A stretch of 64,000 nucleotides of DNA, from NCBI GenBank assembly GCA_036172665.1, contig JAYKNF010000032.1:186001-250000 (forward strand). Reading direction: 5' to 3'. The position numbers and the translations under genes were made by a program. Under the pieces are notes generated by a model. That model was not told the origin of the DNA. It saw only the letters and a list, made by a program, of their open reading frames with translations, and ran no database searches. Below are positions 27,861 to 42,500 of this stretch, piece after piece. The DNA is from Prosopocoilus inquinatus (lineage: Eukaryota > Arthropoda > Insecta > Coleoptera > Lucanidae). Position 1 is the stretch's first letter; the number at the start of each line of letters is the position of its first letter.

Positions 27861-30660
27861 TTCCTGTGATATATCTAATCGATCCTTACTCATCTATAAT
27901 GTTATTTGGCGTTTCGATGAACTCCAGTAACTTAGATGTGAGATACGAAGTTCTCGGACCCAGCTGAAGCTAAAAATAGTTTTAAACGAAACAACACATA
28001 TTAGCGTTGTTCCTGTAATGTATCTAATCGATCCTTACTCATCTATCATGTTATTTAACGTTTGGACAGACTCCAGTAACTCTGATGTGAGATACAAAGT
28101 TATCGGACGCAGCAGGAGCTGGAAATAGTTTTAAACGAAACAACACGTATTAGCGTTGTTCCTGTGCTGTATCTAATCGATACTTACTTATCTATCATGT
28201 TATTTGACGTTTCGATGGACTCCAGTAACTCTGATGTGAGATACGAAGTTTTCGGACGCAGCAGAAGCTGGAAATAGTTTTAAACGAAACAACACGTATT
28301 AGCGTTGTTCCTGTGATGTATCTAATCGATCCTTACTCATCTATCATGTTATTTGACGTTTGGATGGACTCCAGTAACTCTGATGTGAGATACAAAGTTT
28401 TTGGACGCAGCAGGAGCTGGAAATAGTTTTAAACGAAACAACACGTATTAGCGTTGTTCCTGTGCTGTATCTAATCGATCCTTACTTATCTATCATGTTA
28501 TTTGACGTTTGGGTGGACTCCAGTAACTCTGATGTGAGATACAAAGATTTCGGACGCAGCAGAAGCTGGAAATACTTTTGAACGATACACCACCTATTAG
28601 CGTTGTTCCTGTGATGTATCTAAACGATCCTTACTTATCTAACATGTTATTTGACGTTTAGATGGACTCCAGTGTGTCTGATGTGAGATACAAAGTTTTG
28701 GGACGCAGCAGGAGCTGGAAATAGTTTTAAACGAAACAACACGTATTAGCGTTGTTCCTGTGATGTATCTAATCGATCCTTACTCATCTATCATGTTATT
28801 TGACGTTTGGGTGGACTCCAGTAACTCTGATGAGAGATACAAAGATTTCGGACGCAGCAGAAGCTGGAAATACTTTTGAACGATACACCACCTATTAGCG
28901 TTGTTCCTGTGATGTATCTAAACGATCCTTACTTATCTAACATGTTATTTGACGTTTAGATGGACTCCAGTGTGTCTGATGTGAGATACAAAGCTTTGGG
29001 ACGCAGCAGTAGCTGGAAATAGTTTTAAACGAAACAACACGTATTAGCGTTGTTCCTGTGCTGTATCTAATCGATCCTTACTTATCTATCATGTTATTTG
29101 ACGTTTGGATGGACTCCAGTAACCCTGACGTGAGATACGAAGTTCTCGGACGCAGCAGAAGCTGGAAATAGTTTTAAACGAAGCAACAGGCATTAGCGTT
29201 GTTCCTGTGATGTATCTAATCGATCCTTACTCATCTATCATGTTATTTGACGTTTCGATGGACTCCAGTAACTCTGATGTGAGATACGACGTTTCCGAAC
29301 GCAGCAGAAGCTGGAAATAGTATTAAACGAAACAACACGTATTAGCGTTGTTCCTGTGATGTATCTAATCGATCCTTACTCATCTATCATGTTATTTGAC
29401 GTTTGGATGTACTCCAGTAACTAGGATGAGAGATACAAAGATTTCGGACGCAGCAGAAGCTGTAAATAGTTTTGAACGAAACAACACCTATTAGCGTTGT
29501 TCCTGTGATGTATCTAAACGATCCTTACTTATCTAACATGTTATTTAACGTTTGGATACACTCCAGTAAGTCTGATGTGAGATACAAAGTTTTTGGACGC
29601 AGCAGGAGCTGGAAATAGTTTTAAACGAAACAACACGTATTAGCGTTGTCCCTGTGCTGTATCTAATCGATCCTTACTTATCTATCATGTTATTTGACGT
29701 TTGGATGGACTCCAGTAACTCTGATGTGAGATACGACGTTTTCGGACGCAGCAGAAGCTGGAAATAGTTTTAAACGAAACAACACGTATTAGCGTTGTTC
29801 CTGTGATGTATCTAATCGATCCTTACTCATCTATAATGTTATTTGACGTTTGGGTGGACTCCAGTAACTCTGATGAGAGATACAAAGATTTCGGACGCAG
29901 CGGAAGCTGGAAATAGTTTTGAACGATACACCACCTATTAGCGTTGTTCCTGTGATGTATCTAAACGATCCTTACTTATCTAACATATTATTTGACGTTT
30001 GGATGGACTCCAGTGAGTCTGATGTGAGATACAAAGTTTTGGGACGCAGCAGGAGCTGGAAATAGTTTTAAACGAAAGAACACGTATTAGCGTTGTTCCT
30101 GTGCTGTATCTAATCGATCCTTACTTATCTATCATGTTATTTGACGTTTGGATGGACTCCAGTAACCCTGACGTGAGATACGAAGTTCTCGGACGCAGCA
30201 GAAGCTGGAAATAGTTTTAAACGAAACAACACATATTAGCGTTGTTCCTGTGATGTATCTAATCGATCCTTACTCATCTATCATGTTATTTGGCGTTACG
30301 ATGGACTCCAGTAACTTAGATGTGAGATACGAAGTTCTCGGACGCAGCTGAAGCTAGAAATAGTTTTAAACGAAACAACATGCATTAGCGTTGTTCCTGT
30401 GATGTATCTAATCGATCCTTACTTATCTATCATGTTATTTGACGTTTTGATGGACTCCAGTAACCCTGACTTGAGATACGAAGTTCTCGGACGCAGCCGA
30501 AGCTGGAAATAGTTTTAAACGAAACAACACGTATTAGCGTTGTTCCTGTGATGTATCTAATCGATCCTTACTCATCTATCATATTATTTGACTTTTGGAT
30601 GGACTCCAGTAACTCTGATGTGAGATACAAAGTTTTTGGACGCAGCAGAAGCTGGAAATA

Positions 30661-30830
30661 GTTTTGAACGAAACAACACGTATTAGCGTTGTTCCTGTGA
30701 TGTATCTAATCGATCCTTACTTAGCTACTATGTTATTTGACGTTTCGATGGACTCCAGTAACTCTAATGTGAGATACGAAATTTTCGGACGCAGCAGCAG
30801 CTGGAAAGAGTTTGAAAAAAAACAACACAT
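30661..30830 (+). repeat. Monomer pair joined by an A8 tract
   Basis: The junction normally read tttgaaacgaaac is here tttgaaaaaaaac, with eight A at 30815-30822, and the preceding tag is changed to gag (ggaaagag). The A tract recurs near 34538, 49557, 53280 and 54611, following the 18742-bp duplication and one extra local copy. The tag-to-gag change is shared only by 30.8 and 49.5 kb; it removes a stop codon and is why a slightly longer but meaningless reading frame appears here. I do not call a gene. Confidence 0.8.
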
Positions 30831-31129
30831 ATTAGCGTTGTTCCTGTGATGTATCTAATCGATCCTTACTCATCTATCATGTTATTTGACGTTTGGATGG
30901 ACTCCAGCAAGTCTGATGTGAGATGCAAAGTTTTTGGACGCAGCAGGAGCTGGAAATAGTTTTAAACGAAACAACACGTATTAGCGTTGTTCCTGTGCTG
31001 TATCTAATCGATAATTACTTATCTATCATGTTATTTGACGTTTCGATGGACTCCAGTAACTCTGATGTGAGATACGACGTTTTCGGACGCAGCAGAAGCT
31101 GGAAATAGTTTTAAACGAAGCAACACGTA

Positions 31130-33163
31130 TTGGCGTTGTTCCTGTGCTGTATCTAATCGATCCTTACTTATCTATCATGTTATTTGGCGTTTCGATGGAC
31201 TCCAGTAGCTCTGATGTGAGATACGACGTTTTCGGACGCAGCAGAAGCTGGAAATAGTTTTAAACGAAACAACACGCATTAGCGTTGTTCCTGTGATGTA
31301 TCTAATCGATCCTTACTTAGCTACTATGTTATTTGACGTTTCGATGGACTCCAGTAACTCTAATGTGAGATACGACGTTTTCGGACGCAGCAGAAGCTGG
31401 AAATAGTTTTAAACGAAACAACACGTATTAGCGTTGTTCCTGTGATGTATCTAATCGATCCTTACTCATCTATCATGTTATTTGACGTTTGGATGGACTC
31501 CAGTAACTCTGATGTGAGATACAAAGTTTTTGGACGCAGCAGAAGCTGGAAATAGTTTTGAACGAAACAACACGTATTAACGTTGTTCCTGTGATGTATC
31601 TAATCGATCCTTACTTAGCTGCTATGTTATTTGACGTTTCGATGGACTCCAGTAACTCTAATGTGAGATACGAAATTTTCGGACGCAGCAGCAGCTGGAA
31701 ATAGTTTTAAATGAAACAACACATATTAGCGTTGTTCCTGTGATGTATCTAATCGATCCTTACTCATCTATCATGTTATTTGACGTTTGGACGGACTCCA
31801 GTAACTCTGATGAGAGATACAAAGTTCTCGGACGCGGTAGAAGCTGGAAATAATTTTGAACGAAACAACACGTATTAGCGTTGTTCCTGTGATGTATCTA
31901 AACGATCCTTACTTATCTAACATGTTATTTGGCGTTACGATGGACTCCAGTAACTTAGATGTGAGATACGAAGTTCTCGGACGCAGCTGAAGCTAGAAAT
32001 ACTTTTAAACGAAACAACACGCATTAGCGTTGTTCCTGTGCTGTATCTAATCGATCCTTACTCATCTATCATGTTATTTGGCGTTTCGATGGACTCCAGT
32101 AACTTAGAGTGAGATACGACGTTTTCGGACGCAGCAGAAGCTGGAAATAGTTTTATACGAAACAACACGTTTTAGCGTTGTTCCTGTGCTGTATCTAATC
32201 GATCCTTACTTATCTATTATGTTATTTGACGTTTCGATGGGCTCCAGTAACTCTGATGTGAGATACGACGTTTTCGGACGCAGCAGAAGCTGGAAATAGT
32301 TTTAAACGAAACAACACGCATTAGCGATGTTCCTGTGATGTATCTAATCGATCCTTACTTATCTATCATGTTATTTGACGTTTCGATGGGCTCCAGTAAC
32401 TCTGATGTGAGATACGACGTTTTCGGACGCAGCAGAAGCTGGAAATAGTTTTGAACGAAACAACACGCATTAGCGTTGTTCCTGTGATGTATCTAATCGA
32501 TCCTTACTTAGCTACTATGTTATTTGACGTTTCGATGGACTCCAGTAACTCTAATGTGAGATACGAAATTTTCGGACGCAGCAGAAGCTGGAAATAGTTT
32601 TAAACGAAACAACACGCATTAGCGTTGTTCCTGTGATGTATCTAATCGATCCTTACTCATCTATCATGTTATTTGGCGTTTCGATGAACTCCAGTAACTT
32701 AGATGTGAGATACGAAGTTCTCGGACCCAGCTGAAGCTAGAAATAGTTTTAAATGAAACAACACGCATTAGCGTTGTTCCTGTGCTGTATCTAATCGATC
32801 CTTACTTATATATCATGTTATTTGACATTTCGATGGACTCCAGTAACTCTGATGTGAGATACGACGTTTTCGGACGCAGCAGCAGCTGGAAATAGTTTTA
32901 AACGAAACAACACATATTAGCGTTGTTCCTGTAATGTATCTAATCGATCCTTACTCATCTATCATGTTATTTGACGTTTGGACAGACTCCAGTAACTCTG
33001 ATGTGAGATACACAGTTATCGGACGCAGCAGAAGCTGGAAATAGTTTTGAACGAAACAACACGTATTAGCGTTGTTCCTGTGATGTATCTAAACGATCCT
33101 TACTTATCTAACATGTTATTTGACGTTTCGATGGACTCCAGTAACTCTAATGTGAGATACGAA
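31130..33163 (+). repeat. 2.03-kb segment duplicated at 36930-38963
   Basis: Offset is exactly 5800 over about 14 monomers. Shared rare markers: cacgtattaacg (31561 and 37361), gacgcggtag (31831 and 37631), cttagagtgag (32101 and 37901), and aaatgaaac (32751 and 38551). The copies part at 33163 against 38963, where aaattttcgg is replaced by agttctcgg. A third version lies at about 49872-51905 (offset 18742 from the first). Confidence 0.85.
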
Positions 33164-34985
33164 ATTTTCGGACGCAGCGGAAGCTGGAAATAGTTTTAAA
33201 CGAAACAACACGCATTAGCGTTGTTCCTGTGATGTATCTAATCGATCCTTACTCATCTATCATGTTATTTTCGTTTCGATGGACTCCAGTAACTTAGATG
33301 TGCGATACGAAGTTCTCGGACCCAGCTGAAGCTAGAAATAGTTTTAAACGAAACAACACGCATTAGCGTTGTTCCTGTGCTGTATCTAATCGATCCTTAT
33401 TTATCTATCATGTTATTTGACATTTCGATGGACTCCAGTAACTCTGATGTGAGATACGACGTTTTCGGACGCAGCAGCAGCTGGAAATAGTTTTAAACGA
33501 AACAACACATATTAGCGTTGTTCCTGTAATGTATCTAATCGATCCTTACTCATCTATCATGTTATTTAACGTTTGGACGGACTCCAGTAACTCTGATGTG
33601 AGATACAAAGTTATCGGACGCAGCAGAAGCTGGAAATAGTTCTGAACGAAACAACACGTATTAGCGTTGTCCCTGTGCTGTATCTAATCGATCCTTACTT
33701 ATCTATCATGTTATTTGACGTTTGGATGGACTATAGTAACTCTGATGTGAGATACGACGTTTTCGGACGCAGCAGAAGCTGGAAATAGTTTTAAACGAAA
33801 CAACACGTATTAGCGTTGTTCCTGTGATGTATCTAATCGATCCTTACTCATCTATAATGTTATTTGACGTTTGGGTGGACTCCAGTAACTCTGATGAGAG
33901 ATACAAAGATTTCGGACGCAGCAGAAGCTGGAAATAGTTTTGAACGATACACCACCTATTAGCGTTGTTCCTGTGATGTATCTAAACGATCCTTACTTAT
34001 CTAACATATTATTTGACGTTTGGATGGACTCCAGTGAGTCTGATGTGAGATACAAAGTTTTGGGACGCAGCAGGAGCTGGAAATAGTTTTAAACGAAAGA
34101 TCACGTATTAGCGTTGTTCCTGTGCTGTATCTAATCGATCCTTACTTATCTATCATGTTATTTGACGTTTTGATGGACTCCAGTAACCCTGACTTGAGAT
34201 ACGAAGTTCTCGGACGCAGCCGAAGCTGGAAATAGTTTTAAACGAAACAACACGTATTAGCGTTGTTCCTGTGATGTATCTAATCGACCCTTACTCATCT
34301 ATCATATTATTTGACTTTTGGATGGACTCCAATAACTCTGATGTGAGATACAAAGTTTTTGGACGCAGCAGAAGCTGGAAATAGTTTTGAACGAAACAAC
34401 ACGTATTAGCGTTGTTCCTGTGATGTATCTAATCGATCCTTACTTAGCTACTATGTTATTTGACGTTTCGATGGACTCCAGTAACTCTAATGTGAGATAC
34501 GAAATTTTCGGACGCAGCAGCAGCTGGAAATAGTTTGAAAAAAAACAACACATATTAGCGTTGTTCCTGTGATGTATCTAATCGATCCTTACTCATCTAT
34601 CATGTTATTTGACGTTTGGATGGACTCCAGCAAGTCTGATGTGAGATACAAAGTTTTTGGACGCAGCAGGAGCTGGAAATAGTTTTAAACGAAACAACAC
34701 GTATTAGCGTTGTTCCTGTGCTGTATCTAATCGATAATTACTTATCTATCATGTTATTTGACGTTTCGATGGACTCCAGTAACTCTGATGTGAGATACGA
34801 CGTTTTCGGACGCAGCAGAAGCTGGAAATAGTTTTAAACGAAGCAACACGTATTGGCGTTGTTCCTGTGATATATCTAATCGATCCTTACTTAGCTACTA
34901 TGTTATTTGACGTTTCGATCGACTCCAGTAACTCTAATGTGAGATACGAAATTTTCGGACGCAGCAGAAGCTGGAAATAGTTTTA

Positions 34986-36558
34986 AACGAAACAACACAT
35001 ATTAGCGTTGTTCCTGTAATGTATCTAATCGATCCTTACTCATCTATCATGTTATTTGACGTTTGGACAGACTCCAGTAACTCTGATGTGAGATACAAGG
35101 TTATCGGACGCAGCAGAAGCTGGAAATAGTTTTAAACGAAACAACACGCATTAGCGTTGTTCCTGTGATGTATCTAATCGATCCTTACTTAGCTACTATG
35201 TTATTTGACGTTTCGATGGACTCCAGTAACTCTAATGTGAGTTACGACGTTTTCGGACGCAGCAGAAGCTGGAAATAGTTTTAAACGAAGCAACACGTAT
35301 TGGCGTTGTTCCTGTGATATATCTAATCGATCCTTACTCATCTATCATGTTATTTGACGTTTGGATGGACTCCAGTAACTCTGATGTGAGATACAAAGTT
35401 TTTGGACGCAGCAGAACCTGGAAATAGTTTTGAACGAAACAACACCTATTAGCGTTGTTCCTGTGATGTATCTAATCGATCCTTACTTAGCTACTATGTT
35501 ATTTGACGTTTCGATGGACTCCAGTAACTCTAACGTGAGATACGAAATTTTCCGACGCAGCAGCAGCTGGAAATAGTTTTAAACGAAACAACACATATTA
35601 GCGTTGTTCCTGTGATATATCTAATCGATCCTTACTCATCTATCATGTTATTTGGCGTTTCGATGAACTCCAGTAACTTAGATGTGAGATACGAAGTTCT
35701 CGGACCCAGCTGAAGCTAGAAATAGTTTTAAACGAAACAACACGCATTAGCGTTGTTCCTGTGCTGTATCTAATCGATCCTTACTTATCTATCATGTTAT
35801 TTGACATTTCGATGGACTCCAGTAACTCTGATGTGAGATACGACGTTTTCGGACGCAGCAGCAGCTGGAAATAGTTTTAAACGAAACAACACATATTAGC
35901 GTTGTTCCTGTAATGTATCTAATCGATCCTTACTCATCTATCATGTTATTTGACGTTTGGACAGACTCCAGTAACTCTGATGTGAGATACAAGGTTATCG
36001 GACGCAGCAGAAGCTGGAAATAGTTTTAAACGAAACAACACGCATTAGCGTTGTTCCTGTGATGTATCTAATCGATCCTTACTTAGCTACTATGTTATTT
36101 GACGTTTCGATGGACTCCAGTAACTCTAATGTGAGTTACGACGTTTTCGGACGCAGCAGAAGCTGGAAATAGTTTTAAACGAAGCAACACGTATTGGCGT
36201 TGTTCCTGTGATATATCTAATCGATCCTTACTCATCTATCATGTTATTTGACGTTTGGATGGACTCCAGTAACTCTGATGTGAGATACAAAGTTTTTGGA
36301 CGCAGCAGAACCTGGAAATAGTTTTGAACGAAACAACACCTATTAGCGTTGTTCCTGTGATGTATCTAATCGATCCTTACTTAGCTACTATGTTATTTGA
36401 CGTTTCGATGGACTCCAGTAACTCTAACGTGAGATACGAAATTTTCCGACGCAGCAGCAGCTGGAAATAGTTTTAAACGAAACAACACATATTAGCGTTG
36501 TTCCTGTGATATATCTAATCGATCCTTACTCATCTATCATGTTATTTGGCGTTTCGAT
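34986..36558 (+). repeat. Six-monomer (894-bp) tandem duplication
   Basis: 34986-35664 repeats at 35880-36558 with an offset of 894 bp, exactly six monomers. Markers shared: tacaaggttatcgg, the gtgagttacgac monomer, gaagcaacacgtattggcg, agaacctgg, and aaattttccgac. The copies part where cgatgaactccagtaacttag (first) becomes cgatggactccagtagctctg (second). A third, partial version begins at 39297, 3417 bp after the second. Confidence 0.85.
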
Positions 36559-39500
36559 GGACTCCAGTAGCTCTGATGTGAGATACGACGTTTTCGGACG
36601 CAGCAGAAGATGGAAATAGTTTTAAACGAAACAACACGCATTCCTGTGATGTATCTAATCGATCCTTACTCATCTATCATGTTATTTGACGTTTCGATGG
36701 ACTCCAGTAAGTCTGATGTGAGATACGACGTTTTCGGACGCAGCAGAAGCTGGAAATAGTTTTAAACGAAACAACACGTATTAGCGTCGTTCCTGTGATG
36801 TATTTAATCGATCCTTACTTATCTAACATGTAATTTAAAGTTTGGATGGACTCCAGTAAGTCTGATGTGAGATACAAAGTTTTTGGAAGCAGCAGGAGCT
36901 GGAAATAGTTTTAAACGAAACAACACGTATTAGCGTTGTTCCTGTGCTGTATCTAATCGATCCTTACTTATCTATCATGTTATTTGGCGTTTCGATGGAC
37001 TCCAGTAGCTCTGATGTGAGATACGACGTTTTCGGACGCAGCAGAAGCTGGAAATAGTTTTAAACGAAACAACACGCATTAGCGTTGTTCCTGTGATGTA
37101 TCTAATCGATCCTTACTTAGCTACTATGTTATTTGACGTTTCGATGGACTCCAGTAACTCTAATGTGAGATACGACGTTTTCGGACGCAGCAGAAGCTGG
37201 AAATAGTTTTAAACGAAACAACACGTATTAGCATTGTTCCTGTGATGTATCTAATCGATCCTTACTCATCTATCATGTTATTTGACGTTTGGATGGACTC
37301 CAGTAACTCTGATGTGAGATACAAAGTTTTTGGACGCAGCAGAAGCTGGAAATAGTTTTGAACGAAACAACACGTATTAACGTTGTTCCTGTGATGTATC
37401 TAATCGATCCTTACTTAGCTGCTATGTTATTTGACGTTTCGATGGACTCCAGTAACTCTAATGTGAGATACGAAATTTTCGGACGCAGCAGCAGCTGGAA
37501 ATAATTTTAAATGAAACAACACATATTAGCGTTGTTCCTGTGATGTATCTAATCGATCCTTACTCATCTATCATGTTATTTGACGTTTGGACGGACTCCA
37601 GTAACTCCGATGAGAGATACAAAGTTCTCGGACGCGGTAGAAGCTGGAAATAATTTTGAACGAAACAACACGTATTAGCGTTGTTCCTGTGATGTATCTA
37701 AACGATCCTTACTTATCTAACATTTTATTTGGCGTTACGATGGACTCCAGTAACTTAGATGTGAGATACGAAGTTCTCGGACGCAGCTGAAGCTAGAAAT
37801 AGTTTTAAACGAAACAACACGCATTAGCGTTGTTCCTGTGCTGTATCTAATCGATCCTTACTCATCTATCATGTTATTTGGCGTTTCGATGGACTCCAGT
37901 AACTTAGAGTGAGATACGACGTTTTCGGACGCAGCAGAAGCTGGAAATAGTTTTAAACGAAACAACACGTTTTAGCGTTGTTCCTGTGCTGTATCTAATC
38001 GATCCTTACTTATCTATCATGTTATTTGACGTTTCGATGGGCTCCAGTAACTCTGATGTGAGATACGACGTTTTCGGACGCAGCAGAAGCTGGAAATAGT
38101 TTTAAACGAAACAACACGCATTAGCGATGTTCCTGTGATGTATCTAATCGATCCTTACTTATCTATCATGTTATTTGACGTTTCGATGGGCTCCAGTAAC
38201 TCTGATGTGAGATACGACGTTTTCGGACGCAGCAGAAGCTGGAAATAGTTTTGAACGAAACAACACGCATTAGCGTTGTTCCTGTGATGTATCTAATCGA
38301 TCCTTACTTAGCTACTATGTTATTTGACGTTTCGATGGACTCCAGTAACTCTAATGTGAGATACGAAATTTTCGGACGCAGCAGAAGCTGGAAATAGTTT
38401 TAAACGAAACAACACGCATTAGCGTTGTTCCTGTGATGTATCTAATCGATCCTTACTCATCTATCATGTTATTTGGCGTTTCGATGAACTCCAGTAACTT
38501 AGATGTGAGATACGAAGTTCTCGGACCCAGCTGAAGCTAGAAATAGTTTTAAATGAAACAACACGCATTAGCGTTGTTCCTGTGCTGTATCTAATCGATC
38601 CTTACTTATCTATCATGTTATTTGACATTTCGATGGACTCCAGTAACTCTGATGTGAGATACGACGTTTTCGGACGCAGCAGCAGCTGGAAATAGTTTTA
38701 AACGAAACAACACATATTAGCGTTGTTCCTGTAATGTATCTAATCGATCCTTACTCATCTATCATGTTATTTGACGTTTGGACAGACTCCAGTAACTCTG
38801 ATGTGAGATACAAAGTTATCGGACGCAGCAGAAGCTGGAAATAGTTTTGAACGAAACAACACGTATTAGCGTTGTTCCTGTGATGTATCTAAACGATCCT
38901 TACTTATCTAACATGTTATTTGACGTTTCGATGGACTCCAGTAACTCTAATGTGAGATACGAAGTTCTCGGACGCAGCTGAAGCTGGAAATAGTTTTAAA
39001 TGAAACAACACGTATTAGCGTTGTTCCTGTGATGTATCTAATCGATCCTTACTCATCTATCATGTTATTTGGCGTTTCGATGAACTCCAGTAACTTAGAT
39101 GTGAGATACGAAGTTCTCGGACCCAGTTGAAGCTAGAAATAGTTTTAAACGAAACAACACGCATTAGCGTTGTTCCTGTGCTGTATCTAATCGATCCTTA
39201 CTTATCTATCATGTTATTTGACATTTCGATGGACTCCAGTAACTCTGATGTGAGATACGACGTTTTCGGACGCAGCAGCAGCTGGATATAGTTTTAAACG
39301 AAACAACACATATTAGCGTTGTTCCTGTAATGTATCTAATCGATCCTTACTCATCTATCATGTTATTTGACGTTTGGACAGACTCCAGTAACTCTAATGT
39401 GAGATACAAGGTTATCGGACGCAGCAGAAGCTGGAAATAGTTTTAAACGAAACAACACGCATTAGCGTTGTTCCTGTGATGTATCTAATCGATCCTTACT

Positions 39501-42500
39501 TAGCTACTATGTTATTTGACGTTTCGATGGACTCCAGTAACTCTAATGTGAGTTACGACGTTTTCGGACGCAGCAGAAGCTGGAAATAGTTTTAAACGAA
39601 GCAACACGTATTGGCGTTGTTCCTGTGATATATCTAATCGATCCTTACTCATCTATCATGTTATTTGACGTTTGGATGGACTCCAGTAACTCTGATGTGA
39701 GATACAAAGTTTTTGGACGCAGCAGAACCTGGAAATAGTTTTGAACGAAACAACACCTATTAGCGTTGTTCCTGTGATGTATCTAATCGATCCTTACTTA
39801 GCTACTATGTTATTTGACGTTTCGATGGACTCCAGTAACTCTAACGTGAGATACGAAATTTTCCGACGCAGCAGCAGCTGGAAATAGTTTTAAACGAAAC
39901 AACACATATTAGCGTTGTTCCTGTGATATATCTAATCGATCCTTACTCATCTATCATGTTATTTGGCGTTTCGATGGACTCCAGTAGCTCTGATGTGAGA
40001 TACGACGTTTTCGGACGCAGCAGAAGATGGAAATAGTTTTAAACGAAACAACACGCATTCCTGTGATGTATCTAATCGATCCTTACTCATCTATCATGTT
40101 ATTTGACGTTTCGATGGACTCCAGTAAGTCTGATGTGAGATACGACGTTTTCGAACGCAGCAGAAGCTGGAAATAGTTTTAAACGAAACAACACGTATTA
40201 GCGTCGTTCCTGTGATGTATCTAATCGATCCTTACTTATCTAACATGTAATTTAAAGTTTGGATGGACTCCAGTAAGTCTGATGTGAGATACAAAGTTTT
40301 TGGAAGCAGCAGGAGCTGGAAATAGTTTTAAACGAAACAACACGTATTAGCGTTGTTCCTGTGCTGTATCTAATCGATCCTTACTTATCTATCATGTTAT
40401 TTGGCGTTTCGATGGACTCCAGTAGCTCTGATGTGAGATACGACGTTTTCGGACGCAGCAGAAGCTGGAAATAGTTTTAAACGAAACAACACGCATTAGC
40501 GTTGTTCCTGTGATGTATCTAATCGATCCTTACTTAGCTACTATGTTATTTGACGTTTCGATGGACTCCAGTAACTCTAATGTGAGATACGAAGTTTTCG
40601 GACGCAGCAGAAGCTGGAAATAGTTTTAAACGAAACAACACGTATTAGCGTTGTTCCTGTGATGTATCTAATCGATCCTTACTTATCTAACATGTAATTT
40701 AAAGTTTGGATGGACTCCAGTAAGTCTGATGTGAGATACAAAGTTTTTGGAAGCAGCAGGAGCTGGAAATAGTTTTAAACGAAACACCACGTATTAGCGT
40801 TGTTCCTGTGATGTATCTAAACGATCCTTACTTATCTAAAATGTTATTTGACGTTTGGATGGACTCCAGTAAGTCTGATGTGAGATACAAAGTTTTTGGA
40901 CGCAGCAGGAGCTGGAAATAGTTTTAAACGAAACACCACGTATTAGCGTTGTTCCTGTGGTGTATCTATTCGATCCTTACTTATCTATTATGTTATTTGA
41001 CGTTTGGATGGGCTCCAGTAACTCTGATGTGAGATTCGACGTTTTCGGACGCAGCAGAAGCTGGAAATAGTTTTAAACGAAACAACACGCATTAGCGTTG
41101 TTCCTGTGAAGTATCTAATCGATCCTTACTCATCTATCATGTTATTTGGCGTTTCGATGGACTCCAGTAACTTAGATGTGAGATACGAAGTTTTCGGACG
41201 CAGCAGGAGCTGGAAATAGTTGTAAACGAAACAACACGTTTTAGCGTTGTTCCTGTGCTGTATCTAATCGATCCTTACTTATCTATCATGTTATTTGACG
41301 TTTCGATGGGCTCCAGTAACTCTGATGTGAGATACGACGTTTTCGGACGCAGCAGAAGCTGGAAATAGTTTTAAACGAAACAACACGTTTAAGCGTTGTT
41401 CCTGTGCTGTATCTAATAGATCCTTACTTATCTATTATGTTATTTGACGTTTCGATGGGCTCCAGTATCTCTGATGTGAGATACGACGTTTTCGGACGCA
41501 GCAGAAGCTGGAAATAGTTTTAAACGAAACAGCACGCATTAGCGATGTTCCTGTGATGTATCTAATCGATCCTTACTTATCTATCATGTTATTTGACGTT
41601 TCGATGGGCTCCAGTAACTCTGATGTGAGATTCGACGTTTTCGGACGCAGCAGAAGCTGGAAATAGTTTTGAACGAAACAACACGCATTAGCGTTGTTCC
41701 TGTGATGTATCTAATCGATCCTTACTTAGCTACTATGTTATTTGACGTTTCGATGGACTCCAGTAACTCTAATGTGAGATACGAAATTTTCGGACGCAGC
41801 AGAAGCTGGAAATAGTTTTAAACGAAACAACACGCATTGGCGTTGTTCCGGTGATGTATCTAATCGATCCTTACTAATCTATCATGTTATTTGACGTTTG
41901 GATGGACTCCAGTAACTCTGATGTGAGATACAAAGTTTTTGGACGCAGCAGGAGCTGGAAATAGTTTTAAAAGAAACAACACGTATTAGCGTTGTTCCTG
42001 TGCTGTATCTAATCGATCCTTACTTATCTATCATGTTATTTGACGTTTGGATGGACTCCAGTAACTCTGATGTGAGATACGACGTTTTCGGACGCAGCAG
42101 AAGCTGGAAATAGTTTTAAACGAAACAACACGTATTAGCGTTGTTCCTGTGATGTATCTAATCGATCCTTACTCATCTATCATGTTATTTGACGTTTGGG
42201 TGGACTCCAGTGAGTCTGATGTGAGATACAAAGTTTTGGGACGCAGCAGGAGCTGGAAATAGTTTTAAACGAAACAACACGTATTAGCGTTGTTCCTGTG
42301 CTGTATCTAATCGATCCTTACTTATCTATCATGATATTTGACGTTTGGATGGACTCCAGTAACCCTGACGTGAGATACGAAGTTCTCGGACGCAGCAGAA
42401 GCTGGAAATAGTTTTAAACGAAGCAACAGGCATTAGCGTTGTTCCTGTGATGTATCTAATCGATCCTTACTCATCTATCATGTTATTTGACGTTTCGATG

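Larger units (their letters stand above)
21987..40181 (+). repeat. Block II, copy 1 region (second variant set)
   Basis: This region is about 122 monomers long. Monomer types scarce or absent before 21987 dominate here: acatgtaatttaaag, gacatttcgatgg, acccagctgaagc, gggctccagtaac, and agtaacttagagtgag. From 22035 to about 37366 it is paralleled by 40182 to about 56250. Within it, 22035 to about 23690 recurs at 26197 to about 27852 (offset 4162). The segment 31130-33163 recurs at about 36930-38963 (offset 5800). The segment around 35640-37170 recurs at about 39057-40587 (offset 3417). All of these are tandem or nearby duplications of whole monomers; nothing else interrupts the array. Confidence 0.88.

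Noticed and set aside
22035..28900. A perfect 4162-bp higher-order array
   Set aside because: The 4162-bp spacing is real, but only about 1.7 kb of each unit repeats; after about 27860 the order changes, so it is a duplicated segment rather than a full tandem array of that period.
30664..31108. Forward-strand reading frames of about 61 residues at 30664, 30923, 49406, 49665 and 57390
   Set aside because: Same explanation: satellite monomers in which single changes (for example tag to gag at about 30808) remove a stop. The 49.4-kb pair is the 18742-bp duplicate of the 30.7-kb pair.
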